From: Mixta sp031457955
GTDB lineage: Bacteria; Pseudomonadota; Gammaproteobacteria; Enterobacterales; Enterobacteriaceae
Length of the DNA: 64,000 nt
Assembly (NCBI RefSeq): GCF_031457955.1
Contig: NZ_JAVDXN010000013.1
Coordinates: 22,407-86,406 of the forward strand
Direction of reading: 5' to 3'
How positions within the stretch are numbered: position 1 is the stretch's first letter; every line of letters begins with the position of its first letter. The translations under genes and the position numbers were made by a program. Under the pieces are notes generated by a model that saw nothing but the letters and a program-made list of their open reading frames with translations, had not been told where the DNA came from and did not search any database. This document shows positions 16,447 through 24,905 of the stretch, piece by piece.

Positions 16447-18999
16447 TTGTACCTCTACATTGAGACACTGAAACAGAGACTGGATGCCATCAACCAACTG
16501 CGTGTCGATCGCGCACTGGCTGCTATGGGCCCTGCTTTCCAGCAGGTTTACGGTCTGCTGCCAACCTTATTACATCATCATCACCCTCTGATGCCGGGCT
16601 ACCTTGAAGGTAACGTTCCCTGCGGCATCAGCTTCTACACGTCTGATGAAAACCAACTGCATTATCTGCAGGATATCGAGCGTAAATCGAACCAGCTTGT
16701 CGCCGTACCGCCTAAAGGAGAGATGCCGATTACCGGCCTCTATTCTATGGGCAGTACCTCCTCCGTTGGGCAAAACAGCACCTCTGACCTGGATATCTGG
16801 GTGTGCCACCAGTCATGGCTGGATGGCGAGGAGCGTTTGGCGCTGCAGAAAAAATGTCAGCTGTTGCAGAAGTGGTGCGCGGCGATGGGTGTTGAGGTCA
16901 GCTTCTTTCTGATTGACGAAAATCGCTTCCGTCATAATGAAAGCGGCAGCCTGGGCGGCGAAGATTGCGGTTCAACGCAGCATATTTTACTGCTGGATGA
17001 GTTTTACCGTACCGCCGTGCGTATGGCGGGCAAACGCATTCTGTGGAACATGGTGCCGGGCGAAGAAGAGGAGCATTACGACGACTACGTGATGTCGCTC
17101 TATGCGCAAGGGGTGCTAACGCCGAATGAATGGCTCGATCTGGGCGGGCTAAGTACGCTTTCCGCTGAAGAGTATTTCGGTGCCAGTTTGTGGCAGCTCT
17201 ATAAAAGCATCGATTCGCCCTATAAAGCGGTATTGAAAACCCTGCTGCTGGAAGCCTACTCGTGGGAATATCCCCAGACGCGTCTGCTGGCGATGGATAT
17301 CAAACAGCGCCTGCACGATGGCGAGATAGTGTCGTTCGGTCTGGATCCTTATTGCATGATGCTGGAACGCGTCACGCACTATCTTATCAGCATCGACGAT
17401 CATGCCCGGCTCGATCTGGTGCGCCGCTGTTTTTACCTGAAGGTGTGTGAAAAGCTGTCGCAGGACGGCAACGCTCATCGCTCCGGTTGGCGACGCGAAA
17501 TACTGGCGCAGCTGGTCAGCGAATGGGGCTGGGACGAGGCGCGTCTTGCGGTGCTCGACAGCCGCGCCGACTGGAAAATCGAACGCGTGCGGGAAGCGCA
17601 TAATGAACTGCTGGATGCGATGATGCAGAGCTATCGCAATCTGATTCGTTTTGCCCGCCGTAACAACTTAAGCGTCAGCGCCAGCCCACAGGATATTGGC
17701 GTGCTGACGCGTAAGCTGTATGCCGCCTTTGAAGCGCTGCCTGGCAAGGTGACGCTGGTTAATCCGCAGATTTCGCCCGATCTTTCGGAAACGCATTTAA
17801 CCTTTATCCACGTTCCGGCCGGACGTGCGAACCGCTCTGGCTGGTATCTTTATAACCAGGCGCCGGACATGGATTCGATTATCAGCCATCAGCCGCTGGA
17901 ATATAACCGCTATCTGAATAAGCTGGTGGCCTGGGCGTGGTTTAACGGGCTGCTGACGGAAAGAACCCGGCTGCATATTAAAGGCAACGAGACTTGCGAT
18001 CTGGCGCGCTTGCAGGAGCTGGTGGCGGACGTTTCGCACCATTTCCCGCTGCGGCTGCCTTCACCCACTGCGAAGGCGCTGTATAGCCCCTGTGAAATTC
18101 GCCATCTGGCGCTGATCGTCAATCTGGAATATGACCCGACCGCCGCGTTCCGTAATCAGGTGGTGCATTTCGATTTCCGTAAGCTGGACGTATTCAGTTT
18201 TGGTCAGCAGCAGCAGTGCCTGATTGGCAGTATCGATCTGCTGTATCGCAACTCGTGGAATGAAGTGCGCACGCTGCATTTCAGCGGCGAGCAGGCGGTG
18301 CTGGAGGCGTTAAAAACCATTCTCGGCAAGATGCATCAGGATGCCTCACCGCCCGATGCGGTTGAGGTGTTCTGTTATAGCCAGCATCTGCGCGGCCTGA
18401 TCCGTACGCGCGTGCAGCAGCTGGTCTCTGAATGCATTGAGCTGCGTCTTTCCAGTACGCGCCAGGATCCGGGCCGATTTAAAGCGCTGCGCGTTGCCGG
18501 ACAGACCTGGGGACTGTTCTTTGAACGCCTGGGCGTGTCGGTACAGAAGCTGGAAAATGCGGTGGAGTTTTACGGCGCGATCTCCAACAACAAGCTGCAC
18601 GGCCTGTCGATTAAAGTCGAGACCGAGCAGGTACAGCTGCCGCCGGTGGTCAACGGCTACGCCAGCGAAGGGATCATTCAGTTCTTTTTTGAAGACACCA
18701 ATAACGACAGCGGCTTTAATATCTATATTCTGGATGAAGCGAACCGCATTGAGGTCTATCACCACTGTGAAGGCAGTAAGGAAGAGCTGGTGCGCGATGT
18801 CAGCCGCTTCTATTCCTCTTCGCACGATCGTTTTACCTACGGCTCCAGCTTCGTTAACTTCAATCTGCCGCAGTTTTATCAACTGGTCAGCCTGGACAAT
18901 CGCACTCAGGTGATCCCCTTTCGTAGCCAGACGCTGACCCAGCTGTGCGCTAACCCGCCGGAAAGCACCGACTATCCGCAGCGCTTCCAGGTTTATTAA
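16447..18999 (+). CDS. cyaA: Adenylate cyclase, class I
   Basis: CyaA makes cAMP from ATP, feeding CRP and thus the udp promoter seen later in this window. The 850-residue protein is close to the E. coli length. The N-terminal catalytic domain has the nucleotidyltransferase motif MGSTSSVGQNSTSDLDIWV (about 101-119) with Asp114 and Asp116. The C-terminal regulatory half ends in a variable tail. The start codon is TTG at 16447, giving the invariant N-terminus MYLYIETLKQRLDAINQLR. Rare TTG starts are known to keep adenylate cyclase low in enterics. Confidence 0.97.
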   Translation: MYLYIETLKQRLDAINQLRVDRALAAMGPAFQQVYGLLPTLLHHHHPLMPGYLEGNVPCGISFYTSDENQLHYLQDIERKSNQLVAVPPKGEMPITGLYSMGSTSSVGQNSTSDLDIWVCHQSWLDGEERLALQKKCQLLQKWCAAMGVEVSFFLIDENRFRHNESGSLGGEDCGSTQHILLLDEFYRTAVRMAGKRILWNMVPGEEEEHYDDYVMSLYAQGVLTPNEWLDLGGLSTLSAEEYFGASLWQLYKSIDSPYKAVLKTLLLEAYSWEYPQTRLLAMDIKQRLHDGEIVSFGLDPYCMMLERVTHYLISIDDHARLDLVRRCFYLKVCEKLSQDGNAHRSGWRREILAQLVSEWGWDEARLAVLDSRADWKIERVREAHNELLDAMMQSYRNLIRFARRNNLSVSASPQDIGVLTRKLYAAFEALPGKVTLVNPQISPDLSETHLTFIHVPAGRANRSGWYLYNQAPDMDSIISHQPLEYNRYLNKLVAWAWFNGLLTERTRLHIKGNETCDLARLQELVADVSHHFPLRLPSPTAKALYSPCEIRHLALIVNLEYDPTAAFRNQVVHFDFRKLDVFSFGQQQQCLIGSIDLLYRNSWNEVRTLHFSGEQAVLEALKTILGKMHQDASPPDAVEVFCYSQHLRGLIRTRVQQLVSECIELRLSSTRQDPGRFKALRVAGQTWGLFFERLGVSVQKLENAVEFYGAISNNKLHGLSIKVETEQVQLPPVVNGYASEGIIQFFFEDTNNDSGFNIYILDEANRIEVYHHCEGSKEELVRDVSRFYSSSHDRFTYGSSFVNFNLPQFYQLVSLDNRTQVIPFRSQTLTQLCANPPESTDYPQRFQVY

Positions 19000-19188
19000 G
19001 TTCGCCGCCTGACGCCGTTTCAGGCCGCGGGTTACTGGCGTCTGCCCGCCGATATGTAGCCATCGCCCTCTCTTTTCCCCGTTTTCGAGACAGGTCTTAA
19101 GTGCGCGGCTGCGCCACTGCTTTATGTTGCTCATGGCGAGCAGGTTGTTTTTTCGCCAGTAATTTCTTGTCACTGTGCAGGGATGGCT

Positions 19189-19881
19189 ATGAGCAAACGT
19201 GATGATGTGATTGACCCGTGGGCACCAAGGAAAAATGAGTCTGGGCTGGTTTATTCAGAGGTTTTAGGCTGGATAGATTTAGGGCACGCACGCGGCGGTG
19301 ATATAACAGATTGCCTGGGGCAAATGGAGAGGGGCGAGGCCAGCGGGCAGCCCTATTACCTGGTTAAGTATCGGCAAACGATGACGCGTATAAAAATTAC
19401 TACTGGCCGTTGTTCGCGCTGGAATATCAAACGCGGGCGAACGCTTGCCGAAAGGCACAGCATTACGCTGGCGCTGATGATGGAAACAGCGATTGCGTTT
19501 GAGAACTGGCAGTCGATGCCTTTTTTTAGCTGGTACACCGACAGCGGCTTTAGCGCAGAAGATTTGGTTTCCGATCTGTTGGGCTTTTATAAAGTCGTGC
19601 GTCCGCAAAATTACTGGCCGTGGCTGAAAATCGTCAGTAAAGAGGCAGCGCTCCGGCGTTGGGATTATTATGGCGCGCTGGGCAGTTTTAAAAACCGAGG
19701 ATTTAATCCGCTGCTATTCCCGGATCCCGCTGATACACATGTTCCTCATATTCCTTATAAAGGCCGGCTGCCAAATTTTATGATGTCGATTAGGCCGTTT
19801 ACCCAGTTTGATTCTGATATCGTTCGTCGTATCGATGCCGGAGCGCAGGTCACCGTCGGATGGGACGTTAAGAAAAAATGA
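19189..19881 (+). CDS. Protein of unknown function, putative effector of a two-immunity cassette
   Basis: I do not recognise this 230-residue protein with certainty. It has no signal peptide or membrane segment. The clearest motif is LVYSEVLGWIDLGHARGGDI (about residues 20-39), which loosely recalls the IDxxHxR motif of DUF4056-type proteins. A Trp/Phe-rich block follows (WQSMPFFSWYTDSGFSAEDL), then the C-terminal PFTQFDSDIVRRIDAGAQVTVGWD. The ATG at 19189 is preferred over 19183 because the AGGGA upstream is then suitably spaced. Its stop overlaps the next gene by ATGA. Base composition is visibly more A/T-rich than cyaA or dapF, suggesting transfer. E. coli has nothing between cyaA and cyaY here. 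A toxin or effector role is inference from the neighbours. Confidence 0.7.
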   Translation: MSKRDDVIDPWAPRKNESGLVYSEVLGWIDLGHARGGDITDCLGQMERGEASGQPYYLVKYRQTMTRIKITTGRCSRWNIKRGRTLAERHSITLALMMETAIAFENWQSMPFFSWYTDSGFSAEDLVSDLLGFYKVVRPQNYWPWLKIVSKEAALRRWDYYGALGSFKNRGFNPLLFPDPADTHVPHIPYKGRLPNFMMSIRPFTQFDSDIVRRIDAGAQVTVGWDVKKK

Positions 19882-20294
19882 AATGGCTTAAGTGGGCGCT
19901 GGGACTTCTGGTAATTACTGTTGTCATCATTTTTTTGATCGATGAAAAGATGATAAATGCAGCGGAGCGGAATTCCGGTTTCAAACAGAGCGAATGGGGG
20001 CTTTATCGCTTTTACGTTGATGAAGATATCAAAGATGTGCCGCGTATTTCGGATGACTATTACTTTCAATACCGCAGGATGGACGGCCCTTCTGCTGAAA
20101 TCAGCGGGATTGTCTTTAATGGCATAACGGAAACGGCGGCATTAGAAAAGTATCTGACGGCTTTGGGATACCAGCACGTCTCTGATGATGAGATTGGTCA
20201 ACGTTGGGAAAAGGATGGTCGTCCCAATCCCAACATTTATATATGGCGCGACACCGCGAGTAAGACGATCTCTTTAACCAAATACTCACTGTAA
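19878..20294 (+). CDS. Small membrane-anchored protein, paralog 1 (possible immunity protein)
   Basis: This is a 138-residue protein of unknown family. An N-terminal hydrophobic helix (about residues 5-20, after MKWLKW) should anchor it with the rest in the periplasm. The body shares with the gene at 20484 the blocks GFKQSEW, FYVDEDIKDVPRISDDYYF, MDGPSAE, VFNGITETAALEKYLTALGY and a final TISLTKYSL. It is translationally coupled (ATGA) to the upstream unknown gene. Small anchored proteins encoded right after a candidate effector and duplicated in tandem are typical of immunity proteins, but no direct evidence is visible. Confidence 0.7.
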   Translation: MKWLKWALGLLVITVVIIFLIDEKMINAAERNSGFKQSEWGLYRFYVDEDIKDVPRISDDYYFQYRRMDGPSAEISGIVFNGITETAALEKYLTALGYQHVSDDEIGQRWEKDGRPNPNIYIWRDTASKTISLTKYSL

Positions 20295-20334
20295 ACAAAG
20301 CACTATAGAGGTTTTGTCGTCTGGGTCTCCTTAG

Positions 20335-20420
20335 ATTCCGGCTGGCAGTTAACGCAAAAAATCGCCTCGCCCGATTGCACGCTACAGGTTACCACCGGCT
20401 CATTTGTCAGCCAGAAAAGG
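20335..20420 (-). pseudogene. Remnant of the cyaY 3' end between the two paralogs
   Basis: The stretch after paralog 1 aligns with the stretch after paralog 2, including the end of intact cyaY. CTCGCCCGATTGC at 20366-20378 is identical to 20980-20992 inside cyaY, and the flanking ATTCCGGCTGGCAGTTAACGCA resembles ATTCAGGCAGGCAATCAACGCA before it. Offsets from the two paralog stops (72 and 74 bases) agree. A decayed form of the ACAAAGC...TTTGT terminator also follows paralog 1. The reading frame is no longer cyaY-like upstream of a CSxQSGE match. It marks the junction of a tandem duplication. Confidence 0.6.
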
Positions 20421-20483
20421 ATGCCCAGATTGTCTGTCAGGTTGATACAGGCAGCACAGGTAATGGGCTAAGTGAGATAAATA

Positions 20484-20906
20484 ATGAAAATGAAATGGCT
20501 AACGCGCACGCTAGGGCTAACGATGGTGATGGCTATCGCCCTGATTTTAGCTGACTGTAAAATGATGGGCGTAGCAGACAAGAGTCCAGGGTTTAAACAG
20601 AGCGACTGGTGGCTTTATTATTCTTTCGTTGATGAGGATATCAAAAATGCGCCGCGTATTTCGGATGATTATTACTTTCTCTTTGGAATGATGGACGGCC
20701 CCTCACCAGAAATGAGCAGGGTTGTTTTTAATGGCGCAACAGAAACGGCGGCATTAGAAAACTACCTGACGGCTTTGGGATATCATTATGTCCTTAACGA
20801 TGAGGGGGGCGGATACTGGGAAAGAGAAGGCCAGCGGAAAACGGAATTTTCTTTAGAGCAAAATAAAGAGCAGCAGACCATCTGCTTAACCAAATATAGC
20901 TTTTAA
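20484..20906 (+). CDS. Small membrane-anchored protein, paralog 2 (possible immunity protein)
   Basis: This 140-residue paralog of the protein at 19878-20294 shares GFKQSDW, FVDEDIKNAPRISDDYYF, MDGPSPE, VFNGATETAALENYLTALGY and a terminal TICLTKYSF. An N-terminal hydrophobic helix (about residues 9-23) ends in LILADC; Cys25 resembles a lipoprotein box, but Asp at -1 is atypical, so an uncleaved anchor is as likely. An alternative ATG at 20490 aligns with the MKWL start of paralog 1. The most divergent part lies between the YLTALGY block and the C-terminus, which might change partner specificity (inference). Confidence 0.68.
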   Translation: MKMKWLTRTLGLTMVMAIALILADCKMMGVADKSPGFKQSDWWLYYSFVDEDIKNAPRISDDYYFLFGMMDGPSPEMSRVVFNGATETAALENYLTALGYHYVLNDEGGGYWEREGQRKTEFSLEQNKEQQTICLTKYSF

Positions 20907-20907
20907 A

Positions 20908-20930
20908 ACAAAGCCCCGCCGGGGCTTTGT
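20908..20930 (-). terminator. Intrinsic terminator shared by cyaY and the accessory cassette
   Basis: A perfect 10-bp stem (20908-20917 with 20921-20930) with a GCC loop. On the minus strand it is followed by TTTT, so it ends cyaY; on the plus strand it lies one base after the paralog 2 stop and may stop that transcript too. Confidence 0.8.
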
Positions 20931-20961
20931 GATGTCAACCGTCCAGAATTCAGGCAGGCAA

Positions 20962-21282
20962 TCAACGCAGCGTAACCGGCTCGCCCGATTGCGTGCTGCA
21001 CGCCTCGGACAGCAGCTGCCAGAACTCTGCGCCGCTGCGGTTACAGATCCAGCGGCCGTTTTGATAATCGAAATGGTAGCCGCCGCCTTTGGTCGCCAGC
21101 CACACCTGATGCAGCGGCTCCTGCTTATTGATAATAATCTTGCTGCCGTTCTCAAACGTGAGCGTCATGATTCCGGAATGGATTTCATAATCGATATCGC
21201 TGTCGCCCTGGTACGCGTCAAGCTGCTCTTCCAGCGCTAACATCAGGTCGTCGGCTAACTGGTGAAATTCACTGTCTTGCAT
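20962..21282 (-). CDS. cyaY: CyaY, frataxin homolog
   Basis: CyaY is the bacterial frataxin, an iron-binding modulator of the IscS/IscU Fe-S assembly machine. The 106-residue protein has the standard length and fold. An acidic N-terminal helix (MQDSEFHQLADDLML, then EEQLDAYQGDSDIDYEI) is followed by the beta-sheet motif TLTFENGSKIIINKQEPLHQVWLA and GGYHFDY. I start at 21282 because that gives the conserved DSEFH N-terminus; the upstream in-frame extension to 21363 is not conserved. It is transcribed away from lptM. Confidence 0.96.
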   Translation of the reverse strand: MQDSEFHQLADDLMLALEEQLDAYQGDSDIDYEIHSGIMTLTFENGSKIIINKQEPLHQVWLATKGGGYHFDYQNGRWICNRSGAEFWQLLSEACSTQSGEPVTLR

Positions 21283-21450
21283 CGTTGCCTCCTTTACGTT
21301 TTGCTCGAGTATAACGTGCCAGGCGCCTTTGCAACATCGTCTGATAAGAGTGAGATGTCGCACATCACGTCACCTTTTCCTGTTGCTTTTCCGAAGTCAG
21401 CTGCGATGATAAGCAACCAGGAATATGCATTAATCATAAGCAGGAATACC

Positions 21451-21675
21451 ATGAAGAAAACCATTTGTCGGCTGGCAATGGCGCTGGCGTTAACCAGCCT
21501 GGCCGGCTGCGGACTGAAAGGGCCGCTCTATTTTCCGCCGCAGGATAAGCCGAAACAGAGTTCACCGCAGCCCGCGGCAGAGCAGCCCGCTTCTTCTTCC
21601 ACGGCGACCCAGCCGGATGGCCAACAGGACACTAACCTGACCAGCCCGGATGCGGATATGCAAGCGACGCAGTAA
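21451..21675 (+). CDS. lptM: LptM (YifL), small outer-membrane lipoprotein
   Basis: This 74-residue lipoprotein helps oxidative maturation of the LptD/LptE LPS translocon in E. coli. The signal peptide MKKTICRLAMALALTSLAGC ends in the lipobox LAGC (Cys20), followed directly by the invariant GLKGPLYFPP motif and a low-complexity Pro/Gln/Ser/Thr tail. The true start is at 21451; the long upstream frame overlaps the divergent cyaY. It is 29 bases upstream of dapF, in the lptM-dapF-DUF484-xerC-yigB operon. Confidence 0.93.
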   Translation: MKKTICRLAMALALTSLAGCGLKGPLYFPPQDKPKQSSPQPAAEQPASSSTATQPDGQQDTNLTSPDADMQATQ

Positions 21676-21704
21676 TTATGATGGCCCAGCCGGCGGAGCA
21701 GAAA

Positions 21705-22529
21705 ATGCAGTTCTCGAAAATGCACGGTCTTGGCAATGACTTTATGGTCGTTGATGCCGTCACGCAAAATGTCTATTTCTCGCCGGAGCTGATCCGCCGC
21801 CTTGCGGATCGTCATCTGGGCGTAGGCTTCGATCAGCTGTTGATCGTCGAGCCGCCGTACGATCCCGATCTCGATTTTCACTACCGTATTTTTAACGCTG
21901 ACGGCAGCGAAGTGGCGCAGTGCGGCAACGGGGCGCGCTGCTTTGCGCGTTTTGTGCGGCTGAAAGGGCTCACCAACAAAAGCGAGATTCGCGTCAGTAC
22001 GCAAACCGGACGGATGGTACTGAGCGTGACCAGCGACGAGCTGGTGCGCGTAAATATGGGCGAACCCAATTTTGAGCCGCAGCAGGTGCCGTTTCGCGCC
22101 AATAAAGCGGAAAGTCTTTATCTGCTGCGCGTCGCGGAACAGACGCTGATGTTTGGCGTGGTCTCGATGGGCAATCCACACTGCGTCATTCAGGTCACCA
22201 GCGTGAAAACGGCGGCGGTGGAAACCCTCGGGCCGCTGCTGGAAAGCCACGAACGCTTCCCGGAGCGGGTAAACGTCGGCTTTATGGAAGTGGTGAACCC
22301 GGAGCACATTCGCCTGCGCGTTTACGAGCGCGGCGCGGGAGAAACCCAGGCCTGCGGCAGCGGCGCCTGTGCGGCCGTCGCCAGCGGCATCCAACAGGGA
22401 TTGCTGGCGGAGAAAGTACGCGTCGATCTGCCCGGCGGCACGCTACATATCGCCTGGAAAGGGCCGGGGAGTCCGCTCTATATGACCGGACCGGCCACGC
22501 ATGTTTATGATGGGTTTATTCACTTATGA
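21705..22529 (+). CDS. dapF: Diaminopimelate epimerase
   Basis: DapF converts LL- to meso-diaminopimelate for lysine and peptidoglycan. The 274-residue protein has the catalytic cysteine pair: Cys73 in VAQCGNGARCFARF and Cys217 in ETQACGSGACAAVA. I use the ATG at 21705 because a GGAG lies 7-10 bases upstream and MQFSKMHGLGNDFMVVD is the family N-terminus; an ATG at 21678 would add nine unrelated residues. It overlaps the following gene by four bases. Confidence 0.96.
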   Translation: MQFSKMHGLGNDFMVVDAVTQNVYFSPELIRRLADRHLGVGFDQLLIVEPPYDPDLDFHYRIFNADGSEVAQCGNGARCFARFVRLKGLTNKSEIRVSTQTGRMVLSVTSDELVRVNMGEPNFEPQQVPFRANKAESLYLLRVAEQTLMFGVVSMGNPHCVIQVTSVKTAAVETLGPLLESHERFPERVNVGFMEVVNPEHIRLRVYERGAGETQACGSGACAAVASGIQQGLLAEKVRVDLPGGTLHIAWKGPGSPLYMTGPATHVYDGFIHL

Positions 22530-23227
22530 AAAATGTCGAAGAGACTGCTCCGGCGCTGATGCTGAACGACGAAGCGGTAGGTGATTACCTGCGGCAAAAT
22601 CCAGACTTTTTTATTCGCAACGCGCGTCAGGTTGAGCAGATGTCGGTGCCGCATCCGGTACGCGGCACGGTATCGCTGGTGGAATGGCATATGGCGCGCC
22701 AGCGCAACCATATCCAACAGCTGGAAGAGGAGATCACGCAGCTCATGGAGCAGGCCTCGGCCAACCATCAGCTGTTTGACCGCTTGCTCAGCCTGCAAAG
22801 TCATCTGGCCTCCGCGCCTTCTTTACAGGATATGCTCAATCGCCTGCAGCGCTGGGCGCGGGATTTAGGGCTGGCCGGTGCCGATGTCCGTTTGTTCAGC
22901 GACCGCTGGCAGCTGGGCGCGCCGTCAAGCTTTACGCAGCTGGCGCTATCGCGTCAGGCATTTGAGCCGGTGCGTATTCAGCTGCTGGGCAAAGAGCAGC
23001 ATTATCTGGGCAGCCTGAACGGGCCGGAGCTGCTGCTGTTACTGCCGCAGGCGCGTTCGGTGGGGTCGGTGGCGATGTCGCTGTTTGGTGAACGGGGCGA
23101 CCTGGGCGTGCTGATCTTCAGCAGCCGCGATATGCACCATTATCAAACCGGGCAGGGCACGCTGTTGCTGCACTATCTGGCGCTGATGCTGCCGGAACTG
23201 TTAAACCGCTGGGTAGCGCGCGCATGA
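22526..23227 (+). CDS. yigA: DUF484 family protein (YigA)
   Basis: This 233-residue protein belongs to the DUF484 family, which has a GAF-like fold; its function is unknown. Visible features are the N-terminal YLRQNPDFFI and VRGTVSLVEWHMARQRNHIQQLEEEI, a coiled-coil helix at about 55-90, and a C-terminal GAF-like domain ending HYLALMLPELLNRW. It overlaps dapF and xerC by ATGA on both sides, a conserved arrangement with the recombinase gene. Confidence 0.92.
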   Translation: MKNVEETAPALMLNDEAVGDYLRQNPDFFIRNARQVEQMSVPHPVRGTVSLVEWHMARQRNHIQQLEEEITQLMEQASANHQLFDRLLSLQSHLASAPSLQDMLNRLQRWARDLGLAGADVRLFSDRWQLGAPSSFTQLALSRQAFEPVRIQLLGKEQHYLGSLNGPELLLLLPQARSVGSVAMSLFGERGDLGVLIFSSRDMHHYQTGQGTLLLHYLALMLPELLNRWVARA

Positions 23228-24132
23228 GTGAGCGCGTAGCGTTGCAGGCCGCCGTTGAGGGGTTTCTGCGTTATGTGCAGGTCGAGCGCCAGCTTAGCCC
23301 GCTCACCCATGAAAACTATGCGCGCCAGCTGGCGGCGCTGACCGAGCAGGTCGGCGAAATGAACCTCACTGACTGGACGCAGCTGGAACCGGCGCATGTT
23401 CGTTCGCTGGCGGCAAAAGGGCGTCGCGCTGGATTACAGCCCGCGAGCCTGGCGCTGCGCCTCTCCGCGCTGCGCAGTTTTTTGGACTGGCTAGTCAGCC
23501 AGGGCGTGCTGAAGGCGAATCCCGCCAAAGGTATCGCCACGCCGCGCGCGCCGCGGCATCTGCCGAAAAATATCGATGTCGATGAAGTTAACCAGCTGCT
23601 GAGCATTGACCAAAGCGATCCGCTGGCGGTGCGCGATCGCGCCATGATGGAAGTGATGTATGGCGCGGGCCTGCGTCTTTCTGAGCTGGTGGGTATCGAT
23701 TTGCGCCATCTCGATCGCGAGGTGGGCGAGGTCTGGGTGACCGGCAAAGGCAGCAAAGAGCGCCGTCTGCCGGTTGGCCGCACGGCAATCGAATGGGTTG
23801 AGAAATGGCTGCTGCTGCGTGCCGGTTTCGCGCCGCAGAGCGATGCGCTGTTTATCTCTAAAGCGGGCAAGCGTATCTCAGTGCGCAACGTGCAGAAACG
23901 CTTCGCCGAATGGGGCGTGAAGCAGGGCGTCAGCAGTCACGTTCATCCGCATAAGCTGCGCCACTCTTTTGCCACGCATATGCTGGAGTCCAGCGGCGAT
24001 CTGCGCGCGGTGCAGGAACTGCTGGGTCACGCCAGCCTCTCCACCACGCAAATCTATACCCATCTCGACTTTCAGCACCTGGCGTCGGTGTATGATGAGG
24101 CGCATCCACGCGCCAAACGAGGAAAATCCTGA
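23224..24132 (+). CDS. xerC: Site-specific tyrosine recombinase XerC
   Basis: XerC acts with XerD at dif to resolve chromosome dimers during division. The 302-residue protein has an N-terminal SAM-like core-binding domain (about 10-95). Its catalytic domain has all tyrosine-recombinase residues: Arg151 (GLRLSEL), Lys175 (TGKGSKER), His243 and Arg246 (HPHKLRHSF), His269 (LLGHASL) and nucleophile Tyr278 (TQIYTHLDF). It overlaps the upstream DUF484 gene by four bases and ends within the first base of yigB. Confidence 0.97.
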   Translation: MSERVALQAAVEGFLRYVQVERQLSPLTHENYARQLAALTEQVGEMNLTDWTQLEPAHVRSLAAKGRRAGLQPASLALRLSALRSFLDWLVSQGVLKANPAKGIATPRAPRHLPKNIDVDEVNQLLSIDQSDPLAVRDRAMMEVMYGAGLRLSELVGIDLRHLDREVGEVWVTGKGSKERRLPVGRTAIEWVEKWLLLRAGFAPQSDALFISKAGKRISVRNVQKRFAEWGVKQGVSSHVHPHKLRHSFATHMLESSGDLRAVQELLGHASLSTTQIYTHLDFQHLASVYDEAHPRAKRGKS

Positions 24133-24848
24133 TGCATTTTTACCGTCGGCTACAGCCGATCAAAGCGATCACCTTCGATCTGGATGACACGCTGTATGAT
24201 AACTATCCGGTGATCCTTAAAACCACGGAAGAATCACACCGCTTTTTACAGTCTTCGCATCCCGATCTGCATGATTTTTCAGTGGAAGCTTATCAGCAGC
24301 TGCGCAATCAATTATTAGCGCAGGAACCTGATATTTATCATGATGTCACGGAATGGCGGCGGCGCACTGTGGAACTGGCGATGCTGAACATCGGCCTGAC
24401 GCCCGCCGAGGCGCAGCAAGGCGCTGATAAGGTGATGGCGGTGTTTGCTCACTGGCGCAGCAAGGTGGACGTGCCGCCGGAAACGCATGTTGCGCTGGCG
24501 GCGCTGGCAGAGCGGGTTCCGCTGGTGGCGATCACCAACGGCAACGCCGAGCCGCACCTGTTCGGGCTGGATAGCTATTTTCAGTTTGTGCTGCGTGCCG
24601 GCCCGCACGGGCGTGCGAAACCCTATCAGGATATGTATCATCTGGCGGCGCAGCGGTTAAAACTTGCGCCGAAAAATATTCTGCACGTTGGCGACGATTT
24701 AACCACCGACGTGGCGGGCGCGGTGCGCTGCGGGATGCAGGCATGCTGGATTAATCTGCGTGAAGGCAACCTGATGCAGATTAATGACGCGCGACTATTA
24801 CCGCATGTAGAAATTACGCAGTTGGCATCGCTGACCGCGCTGATATAA
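24132..24848 (+). CDS. yigB: HAD-superfamily phosphatase YigB
   Basis: YigB is a HAD hydrolase; the E. coli protein dephosphorylates FMN and related phosphates. The 238-residue protein has motif I FDLDDTLYDNYP (about 16-27), motif II ITNGN (about 133-137), the motif III Lys in GRAKPYQDMY, and motif IV HVGDDLTTDVAGAVRCGM. It is coupled to xerC by a one-base overlap. Its 3' end contains the -35 and -10 of the uvrD promoter. Confidence 0.94.
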   Translation: MHFYRRLQPIKAITFDLDDTLYDNYPVILKTTEESHRFLQSSHPDLHDFSVEAYQQLRNQLLAQEPDIYHDVTEWRRRTVELAMLNIGLTPAEAQQGADKVMAVFAHWRSKVDVPPETHVALAALAERVPLVAITNGNAEPHLFGLDSYFQFVLRAGPHGRAKPYQDMYHLAAQRLKLAPKNILHVGDDLTTDVAGAVRCGMQACWINLREGNLMQINDARLLPHVEITQLASLTALI

Positions 24849-24849
24849 T
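24822..24849 (+). promoter_or_regulatory. uvrD promoter
   Basis: TTGGCA (24822-24827), a 16-base spacer and TATAAT (24844-24849) lie at the end of yigB, directly before the LexA box. Confidence 0.72.
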
Positions 24850-24852
24850 CTT

Positions 24853-24868
24853 CTGTACAAATATCCAG
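24853..24868 (+). promoter_or_regulatory. LexA (SOS) box of uvrD
   Basis: CTGTACAAATATCCAG fits the CTG-N10-CAG SOS operator and sits just downstream of the -10 box, as at E. coli uvrD, so LexA should repress uvrD. Confidence 0.85.
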
Positions 24869-24905
24869 TAACCTGCTGGATCGTTTTTCCTGACTGACGG
24901 TGCTT

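Noticed and set aside
20484..20558. Lipoprotein signal in paralog 2 (LILADC)
   Set aside because: Asp at -1 is not a normal lipobox residue and paralog 1 has no cysteine there; reported only as an anchor.
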